From contig OW568862.1 of assembly GCA_938743325.2 (NCBI GenBank), positions 845,501-909,500 on the forward strand: DNA of 64,000 nt. The letters are read 5' to 3'. Below, piece after piece: positions 47,587 through 58,100 of the stretch. The position numbers were made by a program, and so were the translations under genes. The stretch comes from Pycnococcus provasolii (taxonomy: Eukaryota; Chlorophyta; Pseudoscourfieldiophyceae; Pseudoscourfieldiales; Pycnococcaceae). Every line of letters starts with the position of its first letter. The stretch's first letter is position 1. The notes below the pieces were generated by a model. It saw only the letters and a list, made by a program, of their open reading frames with translations. It did not search any database and was not told the origin of the DNA.

Positions 47587-47595
47587 GGTCCTATC
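47587..47595. repeat. Right target-site duplication (GGTCCTATC)
   Basis: Nine bases directly after the right end of the transposon, identical to 46939-46947. Confidence 0.9.
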
Positions 47596-47663
47596 ATATA
47601 GTTCTCAACCTTATCTTACTCTATCTTCATCTCACCTCTTATCAGTTTCTTTTCTGTGGTGTC

Positions 47664-49073
47664 ATGCCCAGTGGTGGTCTCTCAAGGAACATGAACATGA
47701 ATGTCAACCGTTCTTTTTTTCGTGATAAAGTGTCTTTCATGAAGAACCTGGCAAGAAGGAGGAGTAATGCACTCCACCACGGTGGTGTTTCTGCTTCAGT
47801 CAGGTGTGTTTCTTGTGATTCTTCCAAGGGTACTTGCGTCACACCACCTGGACCTCGTCGTCTCAGTATCCATGGATGTTCTGCTCGTTGTCTTAGCCGT
47901 CACTTCGGTTTTACCACTTCGCATTCGCACTCGTCGTCCTTTAGTACGCCTTGTGCTGGTGGTGGTGCTGGTGGGCGCTCTTCCTCTTGCTCTCTGCTTT
48001 CTCCTCGCTCGTCTTCGATCTTGTGTCTGTCGTCTCGCTCGGGACTCGAATCTGCGTCTGCGTCTGCGTCTCAATCTGGGGCAGGTATTACAGATGTGTC
48101 CTTCTCTGGTGGTGGTTCTGGGGAAACTTCGTCATCGTCGTCGTCGTCGTCATCATTAACGACTTTGCCTGCTCAGACTTCCTCATCCTCGTTCTCGTCG
48201 TCGTCGTCTTCAGATTATTATTCAGACCACTCGCAGGTACTCGTCTACCTCACGCGAAACAATAACAGCTCAAATTCTGCGGAAGAAAATAACCTCAACG
48301 AGGTTGTCAGCAAACACGACGTACAAGATGCGGAACTCGCGGCAAAAACAGGAGGCGAGCAAAGACGACGCGCTGTGCTCGCGTCGCGCGCTTTCTGCAG
48401 GTGCGTTCTCGCACGCACTCTGCGCGAACACGGACTCGGCGAGTGGGAACCGGCGGAGCTGCCGCTTTCGAGGGATAAGAACGGAAAGCCAGCTCTCAAC
48501 ATCTCCTCCACGGGCAAGGGCAACGTCGCGTTCAGCGTCAGCCACACCACAGGACTGCTCGCGTGCGCAGTGAGCCTTGGCGGGCGCACAGTTGGCGTCG
48601 ACATTGAGAACGGCGACCGCGCACTGAGAGGGTCGCCGGAGGACAGGGCGAGGAGACTGTTCAGCCAAGACGAGGCTGACGACGTCGCACGTCGAGGGAA
48701 CGGCGCATTCCTCGAGAAATGGACGCTCAAGGAGGCGTACCTTAAGGCTACCGGCGAGGGAATCAACGCGCGAAGACGCCTGCGCGACGTGACATTCACG
48801 TACGAACCGCCGACGTGGCACGACGAGGACGGTCACGCTGGCGTGGGTGTGCGCGTGAACGACGCGTCACCGCCCAAAGCTTTTGCCGACATACCGTCGT
48901 TACGGTGGGGTGTGCACCTCACGCATCTTCCGGCACTCGAACACGTCATGGCTGTGTGCGTTCTTGATGACGATCGCGCTGACGACTACAAGAGTGACTA
49001 CGAAATGCCGCACCTACTAGAACCGCAGATGTGGCTCACGGACACGCTCGCCACGGACGTGACGCGTTTGTAA
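47664..49073 (+). CDS. 4'-phosphopantetheinyl transferase (Sfp type)
   Basis: 469 aa from ATG. The first 185 residues are Ser/Gly/Arg-rich with a 9-serine run and are probably a plastid or mitochondrial leader plus linker. The enzyme starts near DHSQVLVYLTRNN, followed by RRRAVLASRAFCRCVLARTL, the Ser-His block VAFSVSHTTGLLACAVS, the metal site VGVDIENGDRAL (about residue 308) and the active-site block FLEKWTLKEAYLKATGEG (about 350-366). The Asp-x-Glu and the Glu of KEA, which bind Mg-CoA, are all present. The enzyme transfers phosphopantetheine from CoA to carrier proteins of fatty-acid or polyketide synthesis. It lies 77 bp after the transposon and faces the SCAMP gene tail to tail. Confidence 0.9.
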   Translation: MPSGGLSRNMNMNVNRSFFRDKVSFMKNLARRRSNALHHGGVSASVRCVSCDSSKGTCVTPPGPRRLSIHGCSARCLSRHFGFTTSHSHSSSFSTPCAGGGAGGRSSSCSLLSPRSSSILCLSSRSGLESASASASQSGAGITDVSFSGGGSGETSSSSSSSSSLTTLPAQTSSSSFSSSSSSDYYSDHSQVLVYLTRNNNSSNSAEENNLNEVVSKHDVQDAELAAKTGGEQRRRAVLASRAFCRCVLARTLREHGLGEWEPAELPLSRDKNGKPALNISSTGKGNVAFSVSHTTGLLACAVSLGGRTVGVDIENGDRALRGSPEDRARRLFSQDEADDVARRGNGAFLEKWTLKEAYLKATGEGINARRRLRDVTFTYEPPTWHDEDGHAGVGVRVNDASPPKAFADIPSLRWGVHLTHLPALEHVMAVCVLDDDRADDYKSDYEMPHLLEPQMWLTDTLATDVTRL

Positions 49074-49227
49074 ATTGACTGTGTATACTACCAAGTACTT
49101 TGTGTTCTGATCAAAAAATATAGGCTGCAATGCCTCGTCTTGCCTTTCCTTTGTTTTTTTTCATGTTGTTCTATCGCCTTTCTTTCTCGTCGCCCACCAC
49201 CCACTGCGACGTGAACCCAAACTCTTC

Positions 49228-50487
49228 TCACACTGCTGCTCGCGCCGCGTACTGCGCTCCCTCACGAACTGCACGGTCCTGCGCTCCGGAGCCGCGGAAG
49301 TGGGCGTACACCTGCTTGATCGTGTACATGGAGTAGATCGCCTCGAGAGCCCAAAATGCCGTTCCTATCGCGTATATGACTCCGAGCCAGCTTGCCTTGC
49401 CGAACGCCGTGCTCGTGGGAATGATGCCTGTGAGGCTCCATCCCTTGCCGCCAAAAAAAGGTGGAGAAATGCACGCCCAGAAGCAAAACACGATGTGCAC
49501 GAAGAAGAAGAAGAAGAACGTGAAGTACTTGAACGCGGCGTCATTCTTCGCGGCGTGGTACAGGCGAAAGTGCCAGAGCATGAACGCGAGCGGCATGCCG
49601 AAGCCGATGTAGAGCGCGGAGAAGAGCCAGGCGGAGAAGCGGTCGTCGATATCTGGCACCGTGATGGAGCACGTGGTCGCAAAGAAGTTCCACGACAGAC
49701 ACGCAGCGAGGCCGAGGTAGCAGTAGTACGATGACAACACGACTTGTTGCACGTTGGCTGGAATCTCGTCCTCGATGTTATGGTACAGTATAGGCATGCA
49801 AGGAGGAAAGTTGTTCGCATTCAGCCCGGCACCGGCGCGCTTGAGCTCCTCGGCGCGCGCCTTAAGCTCACGCTCGCGGGTCTCGAGGCGCTCCTCCAGA
49901 CGTCGAAGTTCAGCCTCCTTGGCGCGCAGCGCGTCCGAACCAGCAGCACCGTCAGACGCCGAGCCGTAAGCAGATCCACCGGCGCCGGAGCTCGTTGCGC
50001 CGAAGCCTGCGGCGTTCCCGTCGCCTCCTCCTGCTCCGAATGCCCCTCCAAACACCGGCGCGGCTGGTGCTTTCCCTGCAGCGCCGCTGCTGCTCCCGCC
50101 GCCGCCGCTGCCTCCACCGCCGAAGACGTTGCCGACGGCCGATACGGCACCTCGTGCACCTGCGGCCAAGCCGCCAGCTGCCGCGGCGACAGTCGCCCCC
50201 ACGCCCGCACCTCCACTGCCAGAGGTTGATGTCGACGGTGCAGGTGGCGGTGGTTCCACAATCGGCGGAGCGATTGCCGGGACGGGCTCCACCTTGGGGA
50301 CCGCAGGTGCCGCTGGCGGCGGCGATGCCGCGAACGGGTTTCCAGCCGCCGGCGCCGCTGACGCCGCCGCACCCGCGCCACCGTCCGCCGCCGCCGTGAC
50401 GCTCGGGTCTGCGAACGGGTTGGCGTCGAACTCGGGGTTATCGATGCGCGCGAACGGATTGTCCGACTTGAACGGGTTATCTGACAT
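49228..50487 (-). CDS. SCAMP, secretory carrier membrane protein
   Basis: 419 aa from ATG. NPF motifs at the N-terminus (DNPFKSDNPFARIDNPEFDA) bind EH-domain endocytic proteins. A Gly/Ala/Pro-rich linker (about 30-180) leads to a short coiled coil (ALRAKEAELRRLEERLETRE), then the SCAMP core NFPPCMPILYHNIEDEIP, four hydrophobic segments (including YYCYLGLAACLSWNFFATTC), and a cytosolic tail. SCAMPs recycle membrane between the trans-Golgi, endosomes and plasma membrane. The linker is longer than in animal and plant SCAMPs. Tail to tail with the phosphopantetheinyl transferase; several CCTTAA motifs lie upstream. Confidence 0.94.
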   Translation of the reverse strand: MSDNPFKSDNPFARIDNPEFDANPFADPSVTAAADGGAGAAASAAPAAGNPFAASPPPAAPAVPKVEPVPAIAPPIVEPPPPAPSTSTSGSGGAGVGATVAAAAGGLAAGARGAVSAVGNVFGGGGSGGGGSSSGAAGKAPAAPVFGGAFGAGGGDGNAAGFGATSSGAGGSAYGSASDGAAGSDALRAKEAELRRLEERLETRERELKARAEELKRAGAGLNANNFPPCMPILYHNIEDEIPANVQQVVLSSYYCYLGLAACLSWNFFATTCSITVPDIDDRFSAWLFSALYIGFGMPLAFMLWHFRLYHAAKNDAAFKYFTFFFFFFVHIVFCFWACISPPFFGGKGWSLTGIIPTSTAFGKASWLGVIYAIGTAFWALEAIYSMYTIKQVYAHFRGSGAQDRAVREGAQYAARAAV

Positions 50488-51611
50488 AGGAGCTTAAGTA
50501 GTGGAGAAACCAAGGAGTGAAACGAACGAGCCTTAAGCACAACTTAAACACAACTTAACCGCCGCCTTAACCAGTCAGGCCTAAAGACACGAAGCAGCAG
50601 ACACACTTGAGGACTTCTTAAGGCGTTAACTAATGTGAAACAATAACTCAAATCTGTCTGCCGCAGGTGATGACGGGCTGACTGACTGACTGACGGGAGA
50701 GGGAGAGGGAGAGGGAGGCGAAAACTCCGTCGGAACTCGGAACCTCCCGAGAAGCATCGGTTCCCACGATGCTGCAGCGCCTTCCTTCCTTTCCTGCTCC
50801 CCCCACCTCGTGCCAGGTGCCACCTACCTTAGGGGACTCCTGGAAGGGCCCACCTAGGTCGCATGGGAGCACCTGTCGGGAGCCTGGAGTTCCGAGCCTG
50901 AGTTCCGCCTAGTAGGGCCTTCCTAGGTGGAGGAGACGAAACCCCAAGGTCAAGCACGCGCACGTCTGTCTGACAGAAAAAAACACGGGACGAAATACTG
51001 TACCTTGAGGCGGACAAAATTCAGAGGAATTCTCTATTCACTATTCAGAGCCCTGACAGCCTGATGAAAGGGGGCGGGAGCCGGGAGCTTGTTCATCCGA
51101 GGAGCTTCGTCCGACTTCCGAGGAGCTTCGTGCGAGGTGCGAGGTGCGAGGTGCGAGAAGAGTATCCCCTAATGGATGCAAGGGCCTCCATCCACCTTGC
51201 TGCCTTGAGCCTGGAGGGGGGAGAAGACATACAGTAGACTTCATCAGAGGAGAAGGAAAAATGAAGAAAAAATCGAGAAGAAGAGAAATCCACGCTTCTG
51301 ATGATGATGAGCGATGAGAGAGGGCAAGAATGCGCCTACCATAAAGGTGGTCGTACGGTTAGGGTTAGGGTTAGGGTTAGGGTTAGGGTAGGTGTTGCTG
51401 AATCATTTTATGTACGGTAAGTAGAATTTCAGTGAAATAATAATCTTTTGTCACACAGACGTCATATTAAAATACAGTATGTATGACGACTCATGTCAGC
51501 ACTTGCACTTGCACTTGCAGTATCTCGTGAGTGAGTGAGCCTCACCTCACCTCACCTCAGGAGTCTCGGTCTCGGCTCACTCACAGTGCAAGCACGACTG
51601 ACTGACTCTTT
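50488..51611. other. Spacer between two minus-strand genes
   Basis: 1124 bp. Near the SCAMP start are CCTTAA/TTAAG motifs (50511-50625). Further right are (GGGAGA)n at 50697-50722, a GAGGTGC repeat near 51130-51157 and a TTAGGG tract (51359-51388). No gene supported. Confidence 0.65.
51359..51388 (+). repeat. Telomere-like (TTAGGG)5 tract
   Basis: Five perfect units, TTAGGG on plus. It lies 223 bp past the 3' end of the BRO1-domain gene and 870 bp from the SCAMP start; both genes are on minus, so this tract does not follow the upstream-of-start orientation seen elsewhere. Confidence 0.96.
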
Positions 51612-52790
51612 TTACACAACCACCTTCGCATCTGGGCGCGCAGGCGTGTCCTTGGGAACCAACTTGAATTGCACGCTGCGATTCTCGCGTTCCCAACGCG
51701 CGGCCGCCGCATCGGCGAGCGCCTTGTCCTCCGACAACGCACGCGACTGAACCGTCGCGGGATTCGCCTTGTCGAAAGGTATGTCGCGCGCGCCCACGAT
51801 GTGAGCACCGCGGTCGAGAACTCTCCGAGCGGCGTCGTTCAGTGCGATTGCGTCACCAATATTCTCGCCGTCCTGATACGTCGCAAGTGCCGCAGCTCGA
51901 AAAGACCTTGCGCAGCACAGCGTTGCTCCAAATGCCAGGTATCTCTGCCAATTCTGATTGATCACGTTGTACTCCGACTGCGACGCCTTCAGCATGGCAC
52001 TTGCGCGCTCAAACAACTCCTCTGCACCACGGTGCAATGAGGCTGTTAGCGTCGAGCCTTCTTTCGCGCTTGCTTCCGCCTTAACCGCGACGACGCTCTG
52101 AGACTCCGCGGAACATATGACAGACAAGATGCGAGGGGTGGCTGGGACCCACTCGACGCACCTATCTCCTGGAAGATTCTTCGCCTTTTCCACGTCGAGT
52201 ATCTTGGCAGCCTCCTCGTACGTGGCTGCAGCATCTCGCAGGTGGGTCGTAACTTCGGCGCATATGCCACTCTTCTCGTACGTCTCGGCCGCGAGTCGTC
52301 GTTGAAGCTGGGCTTGAACCATTTTCGCCATGGCTAGCTCGACGCCCATGGAATGTACTTCCCTGAAGTGGTCCACCTCACCCGCGAGTGGCGAATTCCA
52401 CTCTGGCCCTTTGACTTGTTTGGGCACGACGAAGGGTGTCCACTGCTGAACTGCAATCGCCGCTTGGTTTTCCAGTTTCTCGCCTTCTTCAGGCTTCGTC
52501 GCCAGTAGTTCCGCGAGCTCTCGACAGTACTCGGCGACGTGCGAGCACGCCGTTGATGTTTCTGCGTTGTTCTTAAGCGCGGTGACGAGTGCGCTTCTCC
52601 TTCCGTTGAGTCGGTCGACTTGCATACGTGCCGCCGGTTCGGGCACTTTGAATACGTTCGCGAGCTCAACGGCTCGCGTCGCTAGCGTGGCGGGTATCGC
52701 GAACGTGTCAAGTGCGAACGGCGCCGCTCTCTCGGGCCCGGCGCCCGTCATTTGCTTTTGTATGAACGGAGCATCGTCGTCGAGGTCCAT
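51612..52790 (-). CDS. BRO1-domain protein (ALIX/BROX-like)
   Basis: 392 aa from the ATG at 52790. The frame is open for 40 more codons upstream (to a stop near 52912) without an ATG, and PPDEISSEVAHAQLNTAAGD there looks like protein, so an upstream exon or longer N-terminus is possible. The body is a helical BRO1-type domain: LAAETYEKSGICAEVTTHLR then DAAATYEEAAKIL, LERASAMLKASQSEY-like ELFERASAMLKASQSEYNVI, and YLAFGATLCCARSFRAAALA with A..Y-type helices. BRO1 domains bind ESCRT-III subunit CHMP4/Snf7 in vesicle sorting and membrane repair. Neither the V domain nor the Pro-rich tail of ALIX is present, so it is closer to BROX. The family assignment is moderate. Confidence 0.72.
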   Translation of the reverse strand: MDLDDDAPFIQKQMTGAGPERAAPFALDTFAIPATLATRAVELANVFKVPEPAARMQVDRLNGRRSALVTALKNNAETSTACSHVAEYCRELAELLATKPEEGEKLENQAAIAVQQWTPFVVPKQVKGPEWNSPLAGEVDHFREVHSMGVELAMAKMVQAQLQRRLAAETYEKSGICAEVTTHLRDAAATYEEAAKILDVEKAKNLPGDRCVEWVPATPRILSVICSAESQSVVAVKAEASAKEGSTLTASLHRGAEELFERASAMLKASQSEYNVINQNWQRYLAFGATLCCARSFRAAALATYQDGENIGDAIALNDAARRVLDRGAHIVGARDIPFDKANPATVQSRALSEDKALADAAAARWERENRSVQFKLVPKDTPARPDAKVVV

Positions 52791-53754
52791 GGCTGCTTGA
52801 ATCTGAACGTGAAGAGTGTCGCCGGCCGCTGTGTTGAGCTGAGCGTGCGCCACCTCGGAGCTGATCTCATCAGGGGGAGCTCCGGCTGTCCCCCGGGGGG
52901 AACCTTCTCAGTTCGCCCTCTCACCTCTCAAAGCCGTTTTCGAACTTCGAAGTTGATAGTTATGGAGCGTTGCAGCACCTGGTACATAAGAAGTAAACCT
53001 GAAAGGTTCTTGCGACGTGCCAGGTGCCAGTAAAGGTTTAAAAGATAAGACGACGATAAGTTAACCTTACCTATTTGGCGTTGGTGTTGCCGTGTTGCCG
53101 TGTTGGTATGTACATACTCGCACAACAACGTAGGTCAACAAGATGGTCAAAATGCATTTTAATGCAAGCTTGAATGGTCTTGCAAGCATGCAATAAGCCG
53201 GCCGCGAACCAACGCAAACGCTGAAAGCTCATGATAAGAAATCAATTACCACCTGTCATCAGGTGGCAATTGGCAATTGGCAAGCTCAATCAACAATCCA
53301 GTTCATTAAAATTCTTGCCGTGAACCTTTTATAAAACATTAAAAATTACCACGTCTTTGTCGCGAGAACGACAACGACGGCGGATCACGGATGGATTGTG
53401 GAACTACTCAGTGGAAGCAGTTCGCGGAGTTCACGGCGGAAGTTCGCGACTTCGCGGCTGGCAGTGACTCAGTGAGTAGTGAGTGGCAGGCTGGTCAAAA
53501 GCTTCACCGAAGAAGAGGACGAGGATGCTCATCAAGACGTTGCTCAAGAGGACGGACGAGTCGTAAAGTACACTGTACCTGTAACTTACTTTACTGTATC
53601 GGAATCGTTGACCAAGCTCTCTCGAGGTTAGAAGTTGTTCTTCTTCCCCCCTCTCTCTCGTCAACAACAACAACAACGCCATTACATTACGACGCCACAG
53701 GTCTCGCTCGCTTAAGGCCGGCCTCAGCTTAAGGCCTATTGTCATTTGGAAATA
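52791..53754. other. Divergent intergenic region
   Basis: 964 bp. Features seen: a hairpin CCACCTG-TCAT-CAGGTGG at 53250-53267, AAT-rich stretches and two CTTAAGGCC motifs at 53711 and 53728, one inside the palindrome AGGCCGGCCT. An ATG-initiated frame at 53391-53732 has no coding character. Exons of the BRO1 gene could lie at the left edge. Confidence 0.55.
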
Positions 53755-54996
53755 ATGACTTCAGCCTCGTCCTCGTCGAAAGCGCCTGCTTTCGTGCCTC
53801 GTCTCGCACTCGCACAAAATCTCTCTGGAGCAGCGAACACGCCGCAGCCGTACAGTGGTGTCGTCTCGTCGCCTCGGACACAGACGTTCCAACAACAACA
53901 CCACGTCGTGACCGCGTCGTCGCCCAACTTGGGATATTCAGGGATAATCAGACGCTCCGAGTCGCCGAGGTGCGCAATACCCGCAGGACACGGAGCGGCG
54001 GAGCGCATACGCAAACTACAGACGCTGTGGGATGACCTCACGAACGCACTCGACAGGGAACTCTTGGGGAACGGCCATAAGGCGGACAGAAATAGACCGT
54101 ACAGCGTGCAAATGAGAAGGGAGATTAAAGACGCGCGCGTTCCTAGCGCATTCGGAAGACAGGGCAAGATGGTCGTCAAGCCAGAACTCGTGCCACGCAT
54201 GCCACTGTCGGCGCGCGGCTCGAACGGAGTGAACCGGGCGACGACGGTCACGTCGTCGCCGCACAAATCCAACGTAGTCTCGGCGTCGCCGCGAAGGGCG
54301 TCCAGCGCAAGGACAGCGTCGACGCCAAGGCCGGCGTCTACTTCAAGACCATCGCCAAGAAATAGCGCGCGTTCCTCCCTCAGCGCCAGGCAAAGCACAA
54401 CTCCACGCGACAGTGCACCTAATCCGACGGCGATTTGGACGCGAGGTGTCTCCGCCGGTGCACTCGCCGAAGATCCAAGACTGCGCCATCTCTCGCCACG
54501 ATTTACGCCAAGACCGTCGCCAAGACCGTGGAAGCAGCCAGTCGTGCAGCCTAGGCCGCCGCCAGCAGGTGGAGAGGAAATACCACATGGTGTGGGCCAC
54601 GACTACCCCGCAAAACCAAGCCGTACAATGAACTTCGTTCTTTCGCAGCGCGTGCTTTCGCACGGCGACACGAAGCGCAGGTGGCGTGCTTGGCACCCGA
54701 GCTTGATGAAAACAGACAACCTGACGAACGCCGAGACGGCCGCTTACACACACGCCACGAGCGGCTTGCATCAGTACGAGAGTCTATACTGGGCGAAGCA
54801 CTCCAAGCTCGACGTCGACAAGGCCATCGCCGATCGGAACAGGGTCCTCAAGGAGCGCGGGGAGCAAAACATTCCCATGCTGTCGTCTACCATCGACGAC
54901 TTCGAGGACGACATGACCGTGTACGAGAAGACGGACCGCCTTCGGTACTACGTCTCAGGTGTGGGCGCGTTGCTGCGCACGGCCAACAACGCGTAA
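53755..54996 (+). CDS. Basic Ser/Arg/Pro-rich protein of unknown function
   Basis: 413 aa from the ATG at 53755. Residues 1-75 are disordered. A short conserved-looking segment follows (AAERIRKLQTLWDDLTNALD). A basic Ser/Pro linker (about 165-280) has repeated PRPSPR, TPRPAS and SARSSLSAR motifs. The C-terminal third looks folded: MNFVLSQRVLSHGDTKRRWR and AKHSKLDVDKAIADRNRVLK, then DDFEDDMTVYEKTDRLRYYV. The linker resembles microtubule-binding sequence, which suggests a cytoskeletal role, but that is a guess. The stop codon TAA is the first unit of a CCCTAA tract. Confidence 0.65.
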   Translation: MTSASSSSKAPAFVPRLALAQNLSGAANTPQPYSGVVSSPRTQTFQQQHHVVTASSPNLGYSGIIRRSESPRCAIPAGHGAAERIRKLQTLWDDLTNALDRELLGNGHKADRNRPYSVQMRREIKDARVPSAFGRQGKMVVKPELVPRMPLSARGSNGVNRATTVTSSPHKSNVVSASPRRASSARTASTPRPASTSRPSPRNSARSSLSARQSTTPRDSAPNPTAIWTRGVSAGALAEDPRLRHLSPRFTPRPSPRPWKQPVVQPRPPPAGGEEIPHGVGHDYPAKPSRTMNFVLSQRVLSHGDTKRRWRAWHPSLMKTDNLTNAETAAYTHATSGLHQYESLYWAKHSKLDVDKAIADRNRVLKERGEQNIPMLSSTIDDFEDDMTVYEKTDRLRYYVSGVGALLRTANNA

Positions 54997-55012
54997 CCCT
55001 AACCCTAACCCT
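54994..55012. repeat. Telomere-like tract overlapping a stop codon
   Basis: TAACCCTAACCCTAACCCT follows GCG at the gene end; its first TAA is the stop of the preceding gene, with two more TAA triplets in the same frame. It lies within the 154-bp space between convergent genes. Confidence 0.9.
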
Positions 55013-55150
55013 GTAACACCGTGAAATCACATATCACATATCACATATCTCTTGAAATTACATTCAGAACTACGATACAGTACACTTGAGGAATCAATCT
55101 TTCAAGGCGTTAACGGCCTTTTCTTTTTTCCGAGTCGTGGGACTCGGACC

Positions 55151-58100
55151 CTAGCGCCCACCTCGTGCAGATTCCTGTTTCTTCTTCTTGGACTTCAACA
55201 TCCAGTCCATGACACCGTTCGCCGCTTGCGGATTCAGAGATGCGGCATTGTTGCCAAATGTCTTGTTGAGCGACTGCTCTCGGTTCATCATCTCGCCCTT
55301 GAATTTATTAAGTTGTGTCTGCATGTCGCCGATGTATTGGTCGCGTTGCATGCAAGCATCCTCAAGGCCAGCAATCTTCTCGAGGTCATCCGCGCGACTC
55401 TCTCGAGCGTCGAATCGGCGCTCGATATCGTCGTACTGCTCTTGAAGATTGTTGAACATCTCCGTCGCCGCAGCCTCGTTCGAGGCAATCGTCTCTTCCA
55501 GGGCTGCGACCGCTTCGGCATGCGCCCCATTCAATTCCGTCACCTCCTGCGCGTGAGCGGCGGACGCGTTCGCTTCGGCGCTTGAACGCTCCGCCTGCAT
55601 CCGTGCGATGGTCTGCGCAAGCTCGACGCACTTCGCCTCGAAATTAGATGTCATCTCTGTCAGATTTGATGTCGTTGTGGCAAGATCGCCCGACAACTGA
55701 TCCCTTTCGGTCTGCAGCGCATCGCGGTGGTCGGTGAGTTTTGCAATCTTTTCATCGAGCTCCGCAACTTGTGCGTTGTGCTTGCTCTCCGATTCCGCCA
55801 TTGCCTTGTTGTGCTGCGCAGTCAGAGTGTTTCTGATATCGTCTTCCGAGGCTGCACGCTCAGCTGCCATGCGCTCGACGGTATCAGAATGCTTCTGAGT
55901 CCACTCGTCGATCGTTCCACGCAGAGTCGCCTCGTGTGATGCCTGCGCGGTTGCCATGGCGTCCTCGTGCGCAGCTTGCTCGCTTGCCAGCTCGTTTTCC
56001 AGGCGCGCCTTCGTGGCGGCAGCGTCCGCAGCAGCAGCTTCCATGGCAGATGCGTGCTCTGCACGAAGGGACTCTGTCGCGGCGTCGTGCGCCTCCTGCT
56101 TGCGAAGCATTTCGCCCGCATGATCCTTCGCCAGTGCTTCGAGCGCCGCCGCCTTACTTGCCTCCAATGTAGCCTTCTGAGCAGCAAGTGCCTCCTCGTG
56201 TGCCTTTGCCAGGGCCACAAGATTCTCCTTCTCCTGGGCGATTGCCGCTTTCAGTTTTTGCTCAGCCGCCTCGTGCTTCGCCGTCAGCTCCTTGGATACG
56301 CGATCAATTTCTTTCAGTGCCTCAGCACGCATGGACTGGCGCAGATCTTCCATCGCCTGGCGGTGCTCCGCAGCCTTCGCCTCGACTGCCGCCTTCGCCT
56401 TCTCCTCTGCACGCTTTGCCCACTCTGCGTTCACCTTCTCAATCTCATTCATCAGGCGCTTCTCAGCAGCCTCTTTGTTCTTCTCAATGGTAGTCTCGAG
56501 GTTCTCGATCTTCTCCTTGAGCTGATCGGTGATGCGCTGTGCGGCGGACATCTCCAGTTTCGCCTGCTGCTCCGCCTTCCTCAGCTCCTTCGCCTGCTCC
56601 TTGAGCGCAGCTTCCTGCTTTGCGGCGGCTGCCAGTTTTTGCTCTAGGCTCAGCTTCATCGACTCGGTAGCCTTGATATTGTCCTCAAGCTGTGAGGCCA
56701 TGCGGCTCTTCGCATCATTTAGCGTGCTGTTCTTCTTTTCCATTTCAGCGATCTTCTTCATGAGATCCGCAATCTTTAGCTTGAGCTCATTGCGCTGTGA
56801 CATCCAGTCCTCGGAATTGCCAGCGAGCTTCTTCTCGTACTCCTGAACCTTGGACGTGAGCGTCTCATCAGCGTCACGCTGCTGCTCAGCCATCTGCGTG
56901 CGAAGCACCTCCTCGCGATTTGCCAATTTTTTTGACGCATCTTTCTTCTGCTGCTCAAGCTGAGACTTGAAGTCCTTCTCACAGTCTGCAAGATCCTTCT
57001 TGGACTTCTCACGAATCTCAGCGAGTTTCTGCTCAAAATGCTTTCTAGCCTTCGTAGCAGCGTCTTCGGCCATTTTGTCGGCATCGTTCTTCCACTTCAG
57101 AAGCTCAGCCTCGACACCCTTCAGCTTCTTGTTTGTGGCACCGAGCTCGCCTTCCTTTCCCTTGAGTAGGTCGGCGTTCCTCTTCGCCTCTTCCTGAGCC
57201 TTGCGAAGCTGCTCCTGCACGGCGTCGTTCGCCTTTTGCCAGTTCTTCTTTGCCTCGGACTGCGTATCCGCCATGCTCGACTGCAGTTCCTTTAGCTGCT
57301 GCAAGAGCTTCTCGCGTTCCGCGGATGCATGCTTGAGCTGTGCCTCGAGCTCAGCCACCCGCTTTTTCGCATCACCCTCCGCCGCTGCCAGTGCCTGCTT
57401 GTGCGCTGCCGACGCGTCCGCGAGAGCAGATTTTGCCGCCTGCGTCTCCTTCTGCGCCGAGGCAACCTCCTCGCGAAGCTTGGACTCCGTCGCACTTGCC
57501 TGTGATTCTCTCGCTTCGAGCCGAGCCTTGATCGCGGCTAGCTCCTCGGCAAGCGCTTCTTGCGAAACGCTGTGAGATTCCTGTGATTCGCGCGCAGCAT
57601 GCAGGCGCGCTTCATTCTCCGCGAGCTGCTGCTTCAGCTGCGCATTTTCCTCCTCGAGTTGTTTGGATTTGGCCTCAGCACTCGTTAACGACTCGTGCGC
57701 GATGCCCGCCTCCAATTCAAGCTCGCCGACGCGCTTGCGGAGCGCACTCGCCTCGGCGTCGGCGTCGCCACAAGACTGCTTGAGCCTACCCACCTCGGAG
57801 AGGAGCGTTTCCACCTTGCCCTGCCAGCTGGTTTCGGCGGACACGCGGTCCATGTGCGCCGCCTCCCTATCCTCCTCTCGCTTTCTGCGCTCGGCGTCCA
57901 ACAAAGCCTCCTTGTCCGCCAACGCCTTTCTGAGTTCCTCGAGCCCAGCCTGAGCCGTCCCGGCGTCGGCAGCCCTCTCCCCAAGTTCGGAGATGCGCTG
58001 GCGCGCCGCCGCTAGCTCATCCTTGAGCGCCTCTTCGGAGGCCAGCCTTTCGGCGAGCATGTCGTTGTACCTACGGTTTCCCGTCTTGATCGCCTCGCTC

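Larger units (their letters stand above)
46602..47663. other. Divergent intergenic region between RER1 and the phosphopantetheinyl transferase
   Basis: 1062 bp, including a TTAGGG tract (46851-46887) and a 639-bp transposon-like element (46948-47586), both listed separately. Only 77 bp separate the element from the next ATG, so the element has probably supplied or displaced the transferase promoter. Confidence 0.85.
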
